From JAEINY01 sp942490535 (GTDB taxonomy: Bacteria; Bacteroidota; Bacteroidia; Bacteroidales; Marinilabiliaceae): a stretch of DNA of 64,000 bases. Of this stretch, positions 1 to 7,971 are shown in pieces. The stretch's first letter is position 1; each line of letters starts with the position of its first letter. The translations under genes and the position numbers were made by a program. The stretch lies in the NCBI GenBank assembly GCA_942490535.1, contig CALNXQ010000005.1:1302001-1366000 (forward strand), given 5' to 3'. Below the pieces are notes generated by a model. The model had not been told where the DNA came from. It did no database searches and was given only the letters and a program-made list of their open reading frames with translations.

Positions 1-125
1 ATTATCAGGATTTTACAGAGCGTTTAAAGGGGATGTTGGAAATTTATAAACAGGAAGGAATCACATTTTTCGATGTTCTGAATCCCAACGATCAAAATGA
101 ACTTGTTGGACCGGCCAAGAAATAG
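1..125 (+). CDS. 3' end of an unidentified gene (partial)
   Basis: An open frame enters from outside the window and ends at a TAG at 123-125. About 40 residues are visible, ending ...NELVGPAKK. The fragment is hydrophilic and looks like the helical C-terminus of a soluble protein. I do not recognise the family. A strong hairpin with a T-run lies about 95 bp downstream and would terminate it, which supports a real plus-strand gene here. Confidence 0.55.
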   Translation, partial: YQDFTERLKGMLEIYKQEGITFFDVLNPNDQNELVGPAKK

Positions 126-220
126 TCATTCATGAGTCATGTGATGGGGATCCAAAGTAAACACCCATTGATAAAATGGTTTTAGGAGTCAGCGTTTCAT
201 ACGTATTGATCACAATTAGT

Positions 221-263
221 ATAAGGCAAGCCTATTCTCACCAGGTGCTTGCCTTATTTTTTT
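221..263 (+). terminator. Rho-independent terminator between convergent genes
   Basis: An 11-bp perfect stem (221-231 with 247-257) encloses a 15-nt loop and is followed by a run of T reaching 263. It serves the plus-strand gene ending at 125. The T-run touches the stop codon of the minus-strand gene at 262-264. Confidence 0.85.
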
Positions 264-1083
264 AGAATAATTTTCGCTGCCATTCCGGCGGATCTTTCCG
301 CTTCCGCCGTGTACCCATGCCTTGCAGTTGGATGTCTTTGGTCACTTTCACGGGTGGAGAGTCGGAGGTAATGGTTTCGCCAATGGGTATGAGCAAGTCC
401 TTACATTTATTCTTTGGATTTTTAATCCGGACCGAGATGGGCTCTGCTTTTTGGAGCGCTCCGGGATAAGGCTGTAATAACTCCACCACCTCCGACAGAT
501 GGAGATGGGGATTAAGCCATTTTTTTTCATCACCTTTTTTAATGATGACCGGTGAGCGCAGATGACCAATGCGCTCGGTTATTTCATTGGCAACGGTGGT
601 GATGATGGCAAAAGAATGCACGATTTCGCCTGTGTTTCTATCCGTCCAGGTATCCCATATGCCCGCCAGTGCAAACAGGTCATTACTTTTCATGGAAATA
701 GCAAAGGGGAAATTCAGTTTTTCTTTTTCCGGCCCTTCAATGTAAGCATTGGCCAATACCAGGCAGCGCTGCGACCGGATGGGTTTACGAAAGGAGGGCT
801 TGTGGATGATCCCCGTTTCGCCTGAATAAGATGGATCGTTGTCTTTGTTCTGATCGCCTTCCGCACGTGCATTGAACAGATACATGGGTTTTTTAGCCCA
901 GTTGGGCGTTAAACCAAACTGGTAACGCACCAATTCATCGGGGCGATCACTGGAAATGACATAGGCGTAATCACCCGGCGACACGTTGTAGTTTTCTTCC
1001 GCTTGAAGCGAAGATCCATTTTTTATGGCAAATTGTTGCTCAATGGCTTCTATGTTGATGACTTGTACAAAACGACCGCACAT
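262..1083 (-). CDS. yedK: SRAP-domain protein (YedK/HMCES family)
   Basis: 273 residues. SRAP proteins bind abasic sites in single-stranded DNA and form a protective thiazolidine crosslink through the N-terminal cysteine. The sequence begins MCGRF, so Cys2 becomes the reactive residue once Met1 is removed. Other expected active-site residues are present: Asn71 in NARAE, Glu116 in YIEG, and His174 in HLRSPVI, which corresponds to HxRMPVI in YedK. The length is slightly above the usual 220-250, with a basic C-terminal tail (RRKRKDPP). It is a single gene, convergent with the unknown upstream gene. The family assignment is firm; the cellular role is inferred from YedK and HMCES. Confidence 0.93.
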   Translation of the reverse strand: MCGRFVQVINIEAIEQQFAIKNGSSLQAEENYNVSPGDYAYVISSDRPDELVRYQFGLTPNWAKKPMYLFNARAEGDQNKDNDPSYSGETGIIHKPSFRKPIRSQRCLVLANAYIEGPEKEKLNFPFAISMKSNDLFALAGIWDTWTDRNTGEIVHSFAIITTVANEITERIGHLRSPVIIKKGDEKKWLNPHLHLSEVVELLQPYPGALQKAEPISVRIKNPKNKCKDLLIPIGETITSDSPPVKVTKDIQLQGMGTRRKRKDPPEWQRKLF

Positions 1084-1156
1084 GAATTTCTGTTTTAAGC
1101 ACCAGGTAAGGTACTAAAAAAATGAAGACCTTAAGGTTTCAGTTCGTAATGGAAAA

Positions 1157-1183
1157 ACACCCCATCTAATCCAGATGAGGTGT
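1157..1183 (-). terminator. Terminator of the YbaK-type gene
   Basis: An imperfect stem (ACACC-CATCT pairing with AGATG-GGTGT) with a short loop lies just downstream of the minus-strand gene ending at 1205. In the minus direction it is followed by five T (1153-1157). Confidence 0.7.
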
Positions 1184-1204
1184 CTTCCATGTAAAACCCG
1201 AAAT

Positions 1205-1684
1205 TTACGCATCGGCAAAAGCCATGCGTGACATTTTTAATACGGTGGGATGAACCAGTTTTTGATAATCTTTGTAAGACATTTGAATCAATTCAGCATG
1301 TGAACAAGCATTGAAAGCAATGTTGGTGTCTTGAGTCAGTTTCTCGGCAACAAATACTTCCATGTTGTAGAGATTGCCAAAGGGGGGCATGGCACCTACT
1401 TCGCAATCGCGGAAGTTATCCTTAAATTCCGATTCGGTGGCCAGGCGCACATCTTTGGCTCCTGTGGCCTGTTTGATTGCTTTGATATCAACCTGGTACG
1501 ACGCGGGCAGTACAGCCATGCATAACTTACCGTCAATTTTAATCATCACGGTTTTAGCGATTTCATTGCCGGAGATGTGTGCATAAGCAGCTGTTTTCTG
1601 CGCGGTGTAGGCCCGTGAATGCACAATCCTTTTGTAGTTGATGTGCTCACGGTTCAAAAATTCTTCTAATCGTGTTAGTGGCAT
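1205..1684 (-). CDS. YbaK/EbsC-type aminoacyl-tRNA deacylase
   Basis: 159 residues from the ATG at 1684. A longer frame starts at a TTG at 1699, but that would overlap the strong Shine-Dalgarno GGAGGG seven bases before the ATG, so the ATG is preferred. The whole protein is one YbaK/ProRS-associated editing domain. These hydrolyse mischarged tRNAs such as Ala- or Cys-tRNA(Pro) in trans. Visible family features are the NEIAKTVMIK segment with its lysine, the VLPASYQVD strand and the GAMPPFG loop. The exact substrate (YbaK, ProXp-ala or related) cannot be told from this sequence. Confidence 0.88.
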   Translation of the reverse strand: MPLTRLEEFLNREHINYKRIVHSRAYTAQKTAAYAHISGNEIAKTVMIKIDGKLCMAVLPASYQVDIKAIKQATGAKDVRLATESEFKDNFRDCEVGAMPPFGNLYNMEVFVAEKLTQDTNIAFNACSHAELIQMSYKDYQKLVHPTVLKMSRMAFADA

Positions 1685-2033
1685 AATCGAACCCTCCAAA
1701 ATTAATTCCTATTCAACATTGTTTTAATTAGCATAAAGCCACTATAACGGCAGCGTCCGTTTCACTGGATCCAGTACTTCCGGTGATGAAGCTCACTGCA
1801 TAACTATGAATATTGGCACCGGGTTACTGCGGGATCTGCATAGTCTCTTCCAAGTTTGGGAATGATAAAAATTTACAACAATTGACAGCTGTTGTAAAGG
1901 GCTTTTGATGGAAAAATGCAAGTGGGCGTCTTTTTTATTGAAGGGATGACCAAGAGGTTGTGTAAAAAAGAAAAACCTCGAGGCTAAAACCGCCTAAAGG
2001 TCTTTCATAACTGATTCCCCAATCACTATTTTT
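1685..2033. other. Non-coding gap between ybaK-like gene and ars operon
   Basis: No open frame of gene quality is present. It holds the ars operon terminator near 1975-2001 and an 8-bp dyad (TTACAACA at 1873-1880, TGTTGTAA at 1890-1897) of unknown role. Nothing else is recognised. Confidence 0.6.
1975..2001 (-). terminator. Terminator of the ars operon
   Basis: The segments 1975-1984 and 1992-2001 pair with two mismatches, with a 7-nt loop. In the minus direction the hairpin is followed by a T-rich tract (1964-1974). It lies about 30 bp past the acr3 stop codon. Confidence 0.75.
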
Positions 2034-3065
2034 TTAGTATTTCCATTTGTTGGCTAAGGCTACCAATGATAGCATCACGGGTACTTCGACCAATACACCT
2101 ACCACAGTGACTAAGGCTGCCGGAGATTGTAGGCCGAATAAGGCTATGGCCACCGCTACGGCCAACTCAAAAAAGTTACTGGCGCCAATCATGGCTGCCG
2201 GTGAACAAATGGCATGTGGTAATTTAAGTTTTCGTCCGCCAATCCAGGCGATGAAGAAAATGAAGTAGGTTTGAATTACCAATGGTACTGCAATGAGTAA
2301 GATGATCAATGGATTTTTAGTGATGTTGTGGCCCTGGAAGGCGAACAACAAGACTAATGTTACCAGGAGCGCCAGGATGCTTACCGGTTTAAGTTTGGGT
2401 AGAAACACTTTGGTAAACCATTCTTTGCCGTGCTTTTTAATCAGGTAATGATTGGTTATACTGCCTGCTACCAATGGAACAACCACAAAAATCAAAACAG
2501 AAGCCACAAGCGTGTCATAAGGGATGATGATGTTGGTGATGCCAAGCAATAATCCTACGATGGGAACAAAGGCCACCAGGATGATCAAATCATTCACAGA
2601 TACCTGTACCAGTGTATAATTGGGATCTCCATCGGTGAGATAGGACCACACAAACACCATGGCTGTACAGGGTGCAGCCCCCAAAAGGATGGCTCCCGCA
2701 ATGTATTCACCGGCCAAAGACGGATCAATGTAGGCCGCATAAATTTTCGAAAAGAAAATCCAGGCGAAGAAGGCCATGGTAAAGGGTTTAATCAACCAGT
2801 TTACAACGAGAGTCAGAACCAGGCCTTTCGGGCGCTTTCTCACATCTTTAATGCTGGTGAAATCGATTTGAAGCATCATGGGGTAAATCATCAACCAGAT
2901 GAGGATGGCCACCGGGATGTTCACATTGTAAATTTCCAGTTCACTTAAAAAGCGAACGCTATCCCCAAAGAAATGGCCGATTAAAATGCCACCTCCTATG
3001 CATAGGGCCACCCACAGGGTTAGATACTTTTCAAAGAACCCGATTTGTTTCTTTTTTTGATTCAT
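2034..3065 (-). CDS. acr3: ACR3-family arsenite efflux permease
   Basis: 343 residues with about ten hydrophobic segments, the usual size of Acr3. It exports arsenite (and often antimonite) across the inner membrane using the proton gradient. Family marks are the GAAPCTAMVFVWS segment with the conserved cysteine that handles As(III), and the late AIGASNFFE-like stretch (PAAMIGASNFFELA). It is the last gene of the arsR-arsC-arsM-acr3 operon, 104 bp after arsM, and is followed by the operon terminator. No ArsA ATPase is present here, so it probably works as a secondary carrier. Confidence 0.95.
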   Translation of the reverse strand: MNQKKKQIGFFEKYLTLWVALCIGGGILIGHFFGDSVRFLSELEIYNVNIPVAILIWLMIYPMMLQIDFTSIKDVRKRPKGLVLTLVVNWLIKPFTMAFFAWIFFSKIYAAYIDPSLAGEYIAGAILLGAAPCTAMVFVWSYLTDGDPNYTLVQVSVNDLIILVAFVPIVGLLLGITNIIIPYDTLVASVLIFVVVPLVAGSITNHYLIKKHGKEWFTKVFLPKLKPVSILALLVTLVLLFAFQGHNITKNPLIILLIAVPLVIQTYFIFFIAWIGGRKLKLPHAICSPAAMIGASNFFELAVAVAIALFGLQSPAALVTVVGVLVEVPVMLSLVALANKWKY

Positions 3066-3169
3066 TTTATCAATGTGCTAATTTGTTAATTTGAAACTTC
3101 AACAATGTGTTAATTTGGAAATAGCATGTTTATCTGCAAGTGAACTAATTTTCAAATTTTCACATTAAT

Positions 3170-3973
3170 TTATTTATGGCCTACAACAGTGATGCTAAAG
3201 ATGCCGGTTCCGGAGTGTTTAAATTTCAGGATATCCTCTTGGGGCATGTACTTTACCAATATTTCATCGGGAATATCAATGACTTTTTCTTTTTTGATCT
3301 CCACCGATTGAAAGCCTGCTTTTTTGATGCCTTCCAGATAGGCTTCTTTTTGAATGGCTCCGGATACGCAACCGGCATACATCTCGGCTGCTTGTTGCAG
3401 GGGAGCCGGCAATTGGCCTTCCAATACAATGTCGGACACGCAGAAATGGCCGGTTTGTTTCAGGACGCGATGCATTTGGCTAAATGCTTTGTCTTTATCA
3501 GGGACGAGGTTGAGTACGCAGTTGCTGATGATCACATCATAAGTGGCATCGGGCAAGGGCATGGACTCAATATCGCCTTTTACAAAGCTAACATTGTTAA
3601 AACCTAGTTTTTTGGCATTTTGACGGGCTTTTTCCAACATGGCATCTGTGAAATCCAATCCGGTCACCTCGCCTTCTTCTCCCACCAGTGATCGGGCCAC
3701 AAAACAGTCATTGCCTGCCCCACTGCCTAAATCAAGTACATGATCTCCTTTGCCAATTCCGGCAAACTGAGTGGGTAAGCCACAACCTAAGCCTAAGTCA
3801 GCATCCGCATTGTATCCATCCAGTTTTTCATAGCTTTCGGCCATCACAGAATAATCGATGGTATCACAACACCCGGTACTGCCGCAACACGAACTTTGAT
3901 TTTCCTGTTTGCTTTGATTGGCAATCTGACCGTATTTATCTTGAACAAGTAATTTTAGATCTTCTGCTTTCAT
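3170..3973 (-). CDS. arsM: Arsenite S-adenosylmethionine methyltransferase
   Basis: 267 residues. ArsM methylates As(III) stepwise to mono-, di- and trimethyl arsenicals. A class I SAM fold is visible: motif I DLGSGAGND (81-89), then GLDFTD and GDIESMPLPD. The three As-binding cysteines of the family are present at Cys64 (LGCGLP), Cys152 (SNCVLN) and Cys202 (AGCVSG). An N-terminal cluster, Cys29-Cys30 and Cys35-Cys36, may help capture the metalloid. It lies between arsC and acr3, so the operon encodes both methylation and efflux. Confidence 0.95.
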   Translation of the reverse strand: MKAEDLKLLVQDKYGQIANQSKQENQSSCCGSTGCCDTIDYSVMAESYEKLDGYNADADLGLGCGLPTQFAGIGKGDHVLDLGSGAGNDCFVARSLVGEEGEVTGLDFTDAMLEKARQNAKKLGFNNVSFVKGDIESMPLPDATYDVIISNCVLNLVPDKDKAFSQMHRVLKQTGHFCVSDIVLEGQLPAPLQQAAEMYAGCVSGAIQKEAYLEGIKKAGFQSVEIKKEKVIDIPDEILVKYMPQEDILKFKHSGTGIFSITVVGHK

Positions 3974-4022
3974 GCTAACAAATTTGAAAATTTGACAATT
4001 GTTGAACTAACACGTCTTCAAA

Positions 4023-4445
4023 TTATTTATTCTTGATTTCGTTTGTATAGAACTGATAGAATCCCTCTTTTATCTCATCCCTTACCCGGTGAAACTCACT
4101 CATGATAAATTCATCGGTTCCTTCAGCATGAGAGGGATCATCAAAGCCAATGTGTAAACGATGTTTTACCTTGCCGGTGAAAGCCGGACAGGATTCATTG
4201 GCGCCGCCACATACCGTGATGACATAATCCCAGGCTTCACCCAGGTATTTTTGAACCGAGTCACTGGTATGTTGGCTGATGTCAATACCAATCTCCTGCA
4301 TCACCTTAACCGCCTTGGCGTTTAGTTTACCTGAAGCTTCAGTGCCTGCGGAACATACGGTCAAATTTTTATCAAATGACTGTAAAAATCCATGAGCCAT
4401 TTGACTGCGGCAGCTATTGCCGGTGCATAAAATCAATACTTTCAT
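4023..4445 (-). CDS. arsC: Arsenate reductase, low-molecular-weight phosphatase type
   Basis: 140 residues. It reduces As(V) to As(III), the form that Acr3 exports. The P-loop CTGNSCRS carries nucleophile Cys7. Cys79 and Cys86 (TVCGGANESC) sit at the same spacing as the three-cysteine relay of the thioredoxin-coupled Staphylococcus pI258 enzyme, which predicts thioredoxin as electron donor. Its ATG overlaps the arsR stop codon by four bases (ATGA-type coupling). Confidence 0.95.
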   Translation of the reverse strand: MKVLILCTGNSCRSQMAHGFLQSFDKNLTVCSAGTEASGKLNAKAVKVMQEIGIDISQHTSDSVQKYLGEAWDYVITVCGGANESCPAFTGKVKHRLHIGFDDPSHAEGTDEFIMSEFHRVRDEIKEGFYQFYTNEIKNK

Positions 4446-4789
4446 ATTTCTTCGGTATTACAATTTGTATATTTTATTTTTTTCAATTCGTTGAAGAACT
4501 TTATACCTGCCTGATCCAGTAGCTCAATACGCTTGGGATTGAGGCAATAATTGGTTTTGGCGCCATTCACAATGCCTTGTATTAAACCGGCTTTTTTGAG
4601 TTCCATCAAATGCTGGTTGATGGTAGTGCGACCCAATGGGATAACTTCTGTGATGTCGCCACTGAAACAGGTTTGGCAATTGGCCAGGTACTGTAAGATT
4701 TGTATTCGTGCCGGGTGCCCCAATGCTTTGAAGAGCTGAGCCAGATCTTGTAATTGGGTATCGAACAATTCTGTTTTGGCTTGTGGCAT
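4442..4789 (-). CDS. arsR: ArsR-family metalloregulator
   Basis: 115 residues from the ATG at 4789. A longer frame begins at a TTG at 4843, but it would run through the tandem operator, so the ATG is chosen. The winged-helix domain covers about residues 12-95. The putative As(III) site is Cys38-x2-Cys41 (ANCQTC), a variant of the classical CxC in helix 3. Apo-ArsR represses and metalloid binding releases DNA. It is first in the ars operon, directly behind two copies of a 17-bp repeat that are its likely operators. Confidence 0.92.
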   Translation of the reverse strand: MPQAKTELFDTQLQDLAQLFKALGHPARIQILQYLANCQTCFSGDITEVIPLGRTTINQHLMELKKAGLIQGIVNGAKTNYCLNPKRIELLDQAGIKFFNELKKIKYTNCNTEEI

Positions 4790-4800
4790 ATCTTTTATTT

Positions 4801-4840
4801 TGACGTAAAAATACGACAATAGATGACGTAAAAATACGAC
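4801..4840 (-). promoter_or_regulatory. Tandem 17-bp operator upstream of arsR
   Basis: TGACGTAAAAATACGAC occurs twice without mismatch, at 4801-4817 and 4824-4840, with starts 23 bp apart. Each copy contains the dyad CGTA-AAAA-TACG. The repeats end 11 bp before the arsR start codon, so bound repressor would block the promoter. Binding by ArsR is inferred from position and symmetry. Confidence 0.8.
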
Positions 4841-4991
4841 CAACTCATTTTTAACAATTTGTTAACATGGGTTGGAATGGTAAGATTTGCTGTAGTTGAA
4901 TTTGTTTTCGGACGCTACTGACAAGTGATTTCAGTATTTAGCCCATAGTTGAATGGTGGCTGGTGAAGGAGATCTGGAAAGCGGGGAAAGT

Positions 4992-5028
4992 AAAAAAATA
5001 TGCACCCGGATTCTCATCCCGGTGCATA
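4992..5028 (-). terminator. Terminator of trpS
   Basis: The stem TATGCACC (4999-5006) with GGTGCATA (5021-5028), extended by inner G-C pairs, is followed in the minus direction by seven T. It sits 13 bp past the trpS stop codon. Confidence 0.9.
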
Positions 5029-5040
5029 GGTGATATTTTC

Positions 5041-6030
5041 TTAAAAAGGTTTGAAACCAATGATTTCACGCACCTCTTTGATTGTTTTTGCGGCACTGGC
5101 CTGGGCTTTCTCTTTACCCATGTTCACCACTTTCTGCAAGTAATCGGTATTGGCCGAAATATCCAGGATACGCTCGCGCAAAGGAGCCGTGAAGTTCACA
5201 ATGTCTTCAGCCAGTTGTTTTTTCAAATCGCCGTAACGAATTTCACAGTTGTTGAATTTATCGGTGAAATGTTCCACGGTATCGGGTGTTGAAACCACTT
5301 CCAATAAAGTGAATAGGTTACGTACCGGCTCCGGCATCACTGAATTGGGCACCGTTGGCCCCTGATCCGTTACTGCTTTCATCACTTTTTTACGGATGGT
5401 TTTTTCATCGTCCACCAGATATAATCCATTACCTTCAGATTTCCCCATTTTACCGGATCCATCCAATCCCGGAATTTTTACCAGAGCTTCTCCATAGTTG
5501 AAGGGCTGAGGAATGGTAAAATACTCCTGATTATAGATGCGGTTGAAACGACCGGCGAATTTACGGGTCATCTCCAGATTCTGCTCCTGATCTTTTCCAA
5601 CCGGTACTTTCGCCGCATGGTGAATCAAGATGTCCGCAGCCATTAAAACCGGATAGGTTAATAAGCCCGCATTAACGTTTTCGGGTTGCTTGCGCGCCTT
5701 ATCTTTAAAGGACGTAGTACGTTCCAGTTCGCCCAAATAGGCATTCATATTCATCAACAGCGTCAACTCTGCGATCTCCGGTACATCACTTTGGATATAA
5801 ATAGTGGCTGCTTCCGGGTCTAATCCACAAGCCAGGTACTCCGCCAATACTTGTTTGACGTTACCATGTAAATCGGCCGGTGAAGGATGCGTGGTTAATG
5901 AATGATAATCTGCAATAAAAAAATAACAGTTGTATTCTTTCTGCATTTTCAGAAAGTTTTTCACTGCTCCAAAATAGTTTCCTAAGTGTAACTGCCCGGT
6001 AGGGCGAATTCCGCTAACTACAGTTTCCAT
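5041..6030 (-). CDS. trpS: Tryptophanyl-tRNA synthetase
   Basis: 329 residues, the standard bacterial length. It charges tRNA(Trp) with tryptophan in the cytoplasm. The class I signatures are present: the HIGH-type motif in TGQLHLGNYFG near the N-terminus and the KMSKS loop as GKMGKSEGN. Aspartate and histidine positions of the Trp pocket (DYHSL, DKDQEQ-like GKDQEQN) are also visible. It appears monocistronic with its own terminator. No tryptophan-responsive leader could be recognised upstream. Confidence 0.97.
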   Translation of the reverse strand: METVVSGIRPTGQLHLGNYFGAVKNFLKMQKEYNCYFFIADYHSLTTHPSPADLHGNVKQVLAEYLACGLDPEAATIYIQSDVPEIAELTLLMNMNAYLGELERTTSFKDKARKQPENVNAGLLTYPVLMAADILIHHAAKVPVGKDQEQNLEMTRKFAGRFNRIYNQEYFTIPQPFNYGEALVKIPGLDGSGKMGKSEGNGLYLVDDEKTIRKKVMKAVTDQGPTVPNSVMPEPVRNLFTLLEVVSTPDTVEHFTDKFNNCEIRYGDLKKQLAEDIVNFTAPLRERILDISANTDYLQKVVNMGKEKAQASAAKTIKEVREIIGFKPF

Positions 6031-6201
6031 ATGATTTCCGTCTTTTCTTTTCCGTTATTGCTTTTCGTTCCGATGTCATTCAGGAAAAACAGGTTGCCCA
6101 ACGATTAACAGGATTAATGCGTTTAGCAATTGTTTGTAAAGCAGTCACAAAAATGAGAAAAATTAAGGAATCGACGGGTTAAAAATGTAAAAATATCCGC
6201 T

Positions 6202-6645
6202 TTAGAAGAGATCAATCACTTTTTCAGTGATCAGAGCCCAAACGATATAGCGTATCATTTTGCCTATGAACATACCGATGCTACTAGTCCAGATGTTGAC
6301 CTTTAATAAACCCAATAATACCGCAATGACATCGCCAATACCCGGTAGCCAACAAAAAAAGGAGATCCATACTTCTTTACCTGCAATGCGTTGTTGTGTT
6401 TTCCGGATTTGATGCGGTTTTATTCGCAGGTATTTCTCAATCCATTCTAATTTGCCCATTCGGCCAATGGCATAGGAGCTCATGCCTCCCAGCCAATTGC
6501 CCAATGTAGCTACCGCCAGGCATCCCATGGTATTATAACCGGTGGCCATCATGGCCGACAATAAAGCCTCGCTACTAAAAGGAACAACCGTAGCTGCCAA
6601 AAATGAGGCGAGAAAGAGGCCTATATAGCCGGTTTCGAAAAGCAT
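6202..6645 (-). CDS. YqaA/DedA-like membrane protein (VTT domain)
   Basis: 147 residues from the ATG at 6645. The longer frame (to 6789) would add 48 residues unlike the family and run through the PadR operator. Hydrophobic segments and the family signatures FSSEALL, GNWLGGMSSY, and SFFCWLPGIGDVIAVLLGL are typical of YqaA-type SNARE-associated/VTT proteins. Better-studied members include DedA flippases for undecaprenyl phosphate and phosphatidylethanolamine, but the small YqaA branch is less clear. It is divergent from the PadR operon. Confidence 0.82.
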   Translation of the reverse strand: MLFETGYIGLFLASFLAATVVPFSSEALLSAMMATGYNTMGCLAVATLGNWLGGMSSYAIGRMGKLEWIEKYLRIKPHQIRKTQQRIAGKEVWISFFCWLPGIGDVIAVLLGLLKVNIWTSSIGMFIGKMIRYIVWALITEKVIDLF

Positions 6646-6761
6646 ATCATTTGATTTTTGGCAAAAATATAGAAAATCAACCATTTCTAAGCGAAAAAAT
6701 GCAGCCTGAAACAATTGTATACAAAGGGATCTAGAAAAAAATGTAAAAAAGATTGAAAATA

Positions 6762-6790
6762 TATGGTACTTTGTATTGCATAGTACCATA
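6762..6790 (+). promoter_or_regulatory. Dyad operator, probable PadR site
   Basis: TATGGTACT (6762-6770) and AGTACCATA (6782-6790) form a perfect 9-bp inverted repeat with an 11-bp spacer. The likely -33 element TTG (6776-6778) lies inside the spacer. A dimeric repressor here would block the operon promoter. PadR is encoded in the same operon, so autoregulation is inferred. Confidence 0.75.
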
Positions 6791-6807
6791 CAAAAGCCAT
6801 ATATTTG
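6776..6807 (+). promoter_or_regulatory. Promoter of the PadR-PspC operon
   Basis: TTG at 6776-6778 and TATATTTG at 6800-6807 are 21 bp apart and match the Bacteroidota sigma form TTG-N-TAnnTTTG. The first gene starts at 6846, giving a leader of about 30 bases. Confidence 0.75.
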
Positions 6808-6845
6808 TTATACCAATAACATGGTTTTAGATAGTATTCTATAAA

Positions 6846-7145
6846 ATGAAAAAGCAAAATTCAAGAATCGTCAAGTGGTTTGCAGTAATTAGTTTAGTGT
6901 TATTATCACTTATTGCTATCAGGGTAGATGCGGAAGAATGCCAGATGGATACACTGAAGCAGGAGACTAAAACCGAAGTAGTGCGGACTCAGCCTAATCA
7001 AACGGATGTTGAGAAACCACATGCTGAAAAGATCAGGAAGACAGAAGAATCTAAAAAAAACAAAACAAAGAAGAGGCCTCAAACTCATTCGGATGTTTTG
7101 AATCGGGGATTGGTAATGCATAAAATATCAATGATTAATATTTAG
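6846..7145 (+). CDS. Small single-span or exported protein, unknown
   Basis: 99 residues. One hydrophobic segment (about 10-25) is followed by a highly charged region rich in Lys, Glu and Thr. The segment could be a signal peptide cleaved near VDAEE or a membrane anchor. I know no family. It is the first gene behind the PadR operator, five bases before the next gene, so it is part of the PadR-PspC operon. Low sequence complexity makes homology searches weak. Gene reality is supported by its position just behind a good promoter and by tight spacing. Confidence 0.65.
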   Translation: MKKQNSRIVKWFAVISLVLLSLIAIRVDAEECQMDTLKQETKTEVVRTQPNQTDVEKPHAEKIRKTEESKKNKTKKRPQTHSDVLNRGLVMHKISMINI

Positions 7146-7150
7146 GAAAG

Positions 7151-7633
7151 ATGATGGCAGTGACACGCAAACATATAAACGCTCTTTTATTAGCAGGAAG
7201 TTTTCTGTTCTCGGTGTTGTTGGTTTTAACCTTTACAATACAAAATGGTTTTAGTCTGCAAGGGATCGGACCAGTAACAGCTTTGATTGATATTGCCGGT
7301 CAGTCTGACCACATTTCGTTGACTTCAGTGATGGTTGGGTATGTCTTCGCCATTGCCTTTTTATTATTTCAATATAACAACTTAAGGTATTCCTGGATAT
7401 ATAGGGTATCACTAATAATCACACTCCTTGCAATTGCTGCCGAATTAGTACACATGGTACAGGCAGTGAGAGGAACATTCAGTGGGGGACATTTTCGGGT
7501 TGGATTGTTATTAACCTTGCTGAATACATGGATCTACTTCAAGCTAAATGGGATACAACCGATTTCTGAAAAAGGGGTAGCCGTTTATGATGATGAGAAA
7601 CAATTGTTGGACAAACAAAAACCGGGAGAATGA
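7151..7633 (+). CDS. Four-helix membrane protein, unknown
   Basis: 160 residues (a second ATG follows directly at 7154) with a GGAAAG ribosome site. Four hydrophobic segments lie near 12-32, 57-75, 83-104 and 115-132, followed by a charged cytoplasmic tail. No family is recognised. Its TGA overlaps the padR ATG by four bases, so translation is coupled. Operon position suggests an envelope role alongside the PspC proteins. Confidence 0.75.
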   Translation: MMAVTRKHINALLLAGSFLFSVLLVLTFTIQNGFSLQGIGPVTALIDIAGQSDHISLTSVMVGYVFAIAFLLFQYNNLRYSWIYRVSLIITLLAIAAELVHMVQAVRGTFSGGHFRVGLLLTLLNTWIYFKLNGIQPISEKGVAVYDDEKQLLDKQKPGE

Positions 7634-7959
7634 ACGTAGAGAACGCAAAAGCACAAATGAGGAAAGGGGTACTGGAGTATTGTATCCTGCTAATCCTCGC
7701 TAACAATGATGCTTATGCTTCGGATATTATTAAACGATTGAAGGAAGCTAAGATGATTGTTGTGGAGGGAACGCTGTATCCTTTATTAACCCGTTTGAAA
7801 AATGCCGGGCTATTGAGCTACAGATGGGAAGAGTCCACACAGGGACCGCCACGAAAGTATTATGCATTAACCGATGAAGGTCGTCAGTTTCTGTCCGAGT
7901 TGGATGGGTCGTGGAATGAGTTGGTGAATGCCGTTGATCTGATACACCAAACCAAATAA
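7630..7959 (+). CDS. PadR-family transcriptional regulator
   Basis: 109 residues with the short PadR layout. It has a winged helix (about 10-85: LEYCILLIL, DIIKRLKEA, EGTLYPLLTRLKNAGLL, GPPRKYYALTDEGR) and a short C-terminal dimerisation helix. This is the same class as LmrR/PadR-s2 proteins. The GTLYPLL recognition region is well kept. In Bacteroidota these regulators are commonly encoded beside PspC-domain proteins. The dyad at 6762-6790 is its most likely target. Confidence 0.93.
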   Translation: MNVENAKAQMRKGVLEYCILLILANNDAYASDIIKRLKEAKMIVVEGTLYPLLTRLKNAGLLSYRWEESTQGPPRKYYALTDEGRQFLSELDGSWNELVNAVDLIHQTK

Positions 7960-7971
7960 CCTTTATTGATC

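Noticed and set aside
1779..1825. Array-like CCGG words after the ybaK-like gene
   Set aside because: Neighbouring GC words are not at 21-bp steps.
4790..4843. Longer ArsR N-terminus from a TTG
   Set aside because: It would be translated from the tandem operator, and ArsR proteins do not have this extension.
6646..6789. Longer YqaA-type N-terminus
   Set aside because: The extension runs into the PadR dyad and does not resemble the family.
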